Source of the DNA: Zygnema cylindricum
Taxonomy: Eukaryota; Streptophyta; Zygnematophyceae; Zygnematales; Zygnemataceae
Assembly (NCBI GenBank): GCA_037447655.1
Contig: JBBHKE010002609.1
Location: 299,350 to 363,349 of the forward strand
Direction: 5' to 3'
DNA length: 64,000 nucleotides
Position 1 is the stretch's first letter, and every line of letters starts with the position of its first letter. Position numbers and translations under genes: made by a program. A model generated the notes under the pieces. The model was not told the DNA's origin. It saw only the letters and a program-made list of their open reading frames with translations, and did not search any database. This document shows positions 62,699 through 64,000 of this stretch, piece after piece.

Positions 62699-63679
62699 CA
62701 ATAGCCACTAGGCCCTGAAGTCTTTGATATTCCCTACATGAGTCTAACCAGTAGAAGATAACCCTCCTCCAACTAGACGAAAAAGCCCAGATAGTCGGCG
62801 TTCCCCGAGATTAGACTTAAAGGAGAGCTGGACCGCAAGGTCAACGCTCTGACAACAAAAATCGCTAAATCCACACAACACAATTCATACACCACGGCAA
62901 GTAGCCAGCAGTCTGGAGGGAAACCTTGCAGGCTGGCATGCACTAGTAGACTAGGTAAGGACTTGACCTTGCAGGCTAGCTTGAGCCGGTAGATTAGGTG
63001 GCATGCACTAGTAGATTAGGTAAGGACTTGACCTTGCAGGCTAGCTTGAGCCGGTAGATTAGGTAAGGACTTGATACAGGAGAAGATGAGAAGCTCAGAG
63101 AAAGTTACTAGCATAAACTATGGTCCGGAAAAAAAACCCTAACTCAAAACTAGCATGTGACCAATATTGAGGTGAAAAACCCTAAGTCTCACAAGTTCGA
63201 CGAACCTCGAGGAAAAGCTTGTCAAAAAACGACAACTTCACAATGTTGGATTCCCGTGTTAAATTTTTAAATGGTTATAACATGCCATTTGGCATTTATC
63301 CTATGCTTTGTGCTAACCGTACAGCTACACTAATTCCCAATTGTCTCCCATCTACGCCTCGAGGATAAAAACCCTCCCTACACTTAGCAGAAATAAATGC
63401 ATAAATAGCAAAAAAAAATGCATGAACCTCGGAGGGTCCACGACTTCGATATCTGTCAAGTTTGGAGCCGTTGAGTTATGGGCATCCAATGTCGTACCGC
63501 AGTCCGGTTCCATGTTGATTATGTATAGCGTTCACTTTATACCGTATATGAGTACATAATTCGGTCCTTGTCTTGTTCGTATTTCGTGTTGTACGCTACT
63601 GTCCAAACCTGTTACGTCACCAATGCATAATTAGTATGGGTGGGCTCAATAATACACACCAACATCCTACGCCATGACA
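62699..63679 (-). repeat. dispersed repeat R1, copy 2, possible gypsy 5' LTR
   Basis: Colinear with 19654-21368 but without the solo LTR. It preserves the empty target site at about 63095. It holds an extra 65-bp tandem duplication (62935-62999, 63000-63064). It lies just beyond the gypsy leader, matching R1 at the opposite end of the element. Confidence 0.65.
62935..63064. repeat. 65-bp tandem duplication in R1
   Basis: Two units starting GGCATGCACTAGTAGA and ending GGTAGATTAGGT, differing at one position. They are absent from the R1 copy at 19.6 kb. Confidence 0.85.
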
Positions 63680-63738
63680 CAGAACCTCGAGAGAATTTGA
63701 TATCTCCAAATCCTAGCGATACTCCCATATTTGTTGAT

Positions 63739-64000
63739 TGAAACTCTGAGACCTCCATAAGTCCTCAGAGTGGACAGCTTCCAAGAAGCCTCTAGGATAA
63801 TCCTGACCCCTTTGTGTTTAAGCAAAAATAACTGCCACCCTGGCAGACAAAAACTCTCACCAACTTCACCCCTGTGAAGACAAGACTCCCCTGAGTCGAT
63901 AGCAAAAAGAATCTCTGAATTTGCTCCCTGAGCAGTAAGTTATGGAGGGTCAAAGTTGACCTTTTGTACAGAAGCTCTCTGGGAGAGGGGGTCCTATCTT
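63739..64000 (-). mobile_element. start of another Copia D-type LTR, cut by the window end
   Basis: TGAAACTCTGAGACCTCCATAAG matches the inner end of the Copia D LTRs and the fragment at 24759. Later landmarks (GACTCCCCTGAGTC, AAAAAGAATC, TCAAAGTTGACCTTTT) follow the Copia D LTR order. The element orientation is minus, and its remaining part lies outside the window. Confidence 0.8.

Noticed and set aside
62935-63064. CRISPR-like array
   Set aside because: Only two directly adjacent 65-bp units with no spacers; a simple tandem duplication in a eukaryotic repeat.

Overview
The window is eukaryotic DNA, almost entirely non-genic and built from nested LTR retrotransposons, simple-sequence tracts and one fragmentary multi-exon gene. 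Three things point to a green-plant-lineage genome, most likely a repeat-rich streptophyte (charophyte) alga or early land plant. The LRR exons are plant receptor type (NQLSGSIPSSIGQLTSL, one 24-residue repeat per 72-nt exon). There is an extensin-like Pro-rich exon. Several Copia elements have a primer-binding site that matches the anticodon arm of plant-type initiator tRNA-Met. A cytosine methyltransferase inside a Ty3/gypsy element is also what has been reported from charophytes. The species is not proven by the sequence.

Layout, left half. 361-722 and 6826-8315 are one purine-rich tract split by a decayed plus-strand Copia element (A1, 723-6825, 5-bp duplication ATAGG). 8586-17451 holds exons of a plus-strand LRR gene: four 72-nt LRR exons, a cap plus EGF-like exon and a Pro-rich exon. 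Its introns carry a 1.4-kb hexamer minisatellite and purine tracts. 17452-19409 has little. 19410-21613 holds two dispersed repeats (R2, R1) and a solo Copia LTR.

Layout, right half. From about 21.6 kb to 63.7 kb the backbone appears to be a single minus-strand Ty3/gypsy element. Read from high to low coordinates it gives gag (61260-60576, then 54234-53308), protease (about 53143), a cytosine-C5 DNA methyltransferase (40383-39350), reverse transcriptase (38830-38100), RNase H (32101-31633 and again 23616-23064), integrase and a C-terminal PHD finger (22960-21629). Three Copia elements have landed in it: A2 (32102-37924, plus), C (40384-52566, minus) and D (54235-60575, minus). C itself contains Copia B (44825-50583, plus). 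The flanking duplications are exact for A2 and B (GGATG, AAGAA) and one base off for C and D. A 1.6-kb segment (23149-24754 = 31633-33240) is directly repeated around a 6.9-kb spacer that holds a 966-bp palindromic element and no convincing gene.

Working together: the gypsy element combines the usual replication enzymes with a predicted DNA-methylation writer and a predicted histone-tail reader. All parts are now broken; the methyltransferase has stop codons and Ser where the catalytic Cys is expected. Copia B, C and D share two features: the gag start codon lies in the LTR, and the primer-binding site is an internal (anticodon-arm) tRNA-iMet match embedded in gag codons. No intact host gene, tRNA, rRNA or CRISPR array was found.
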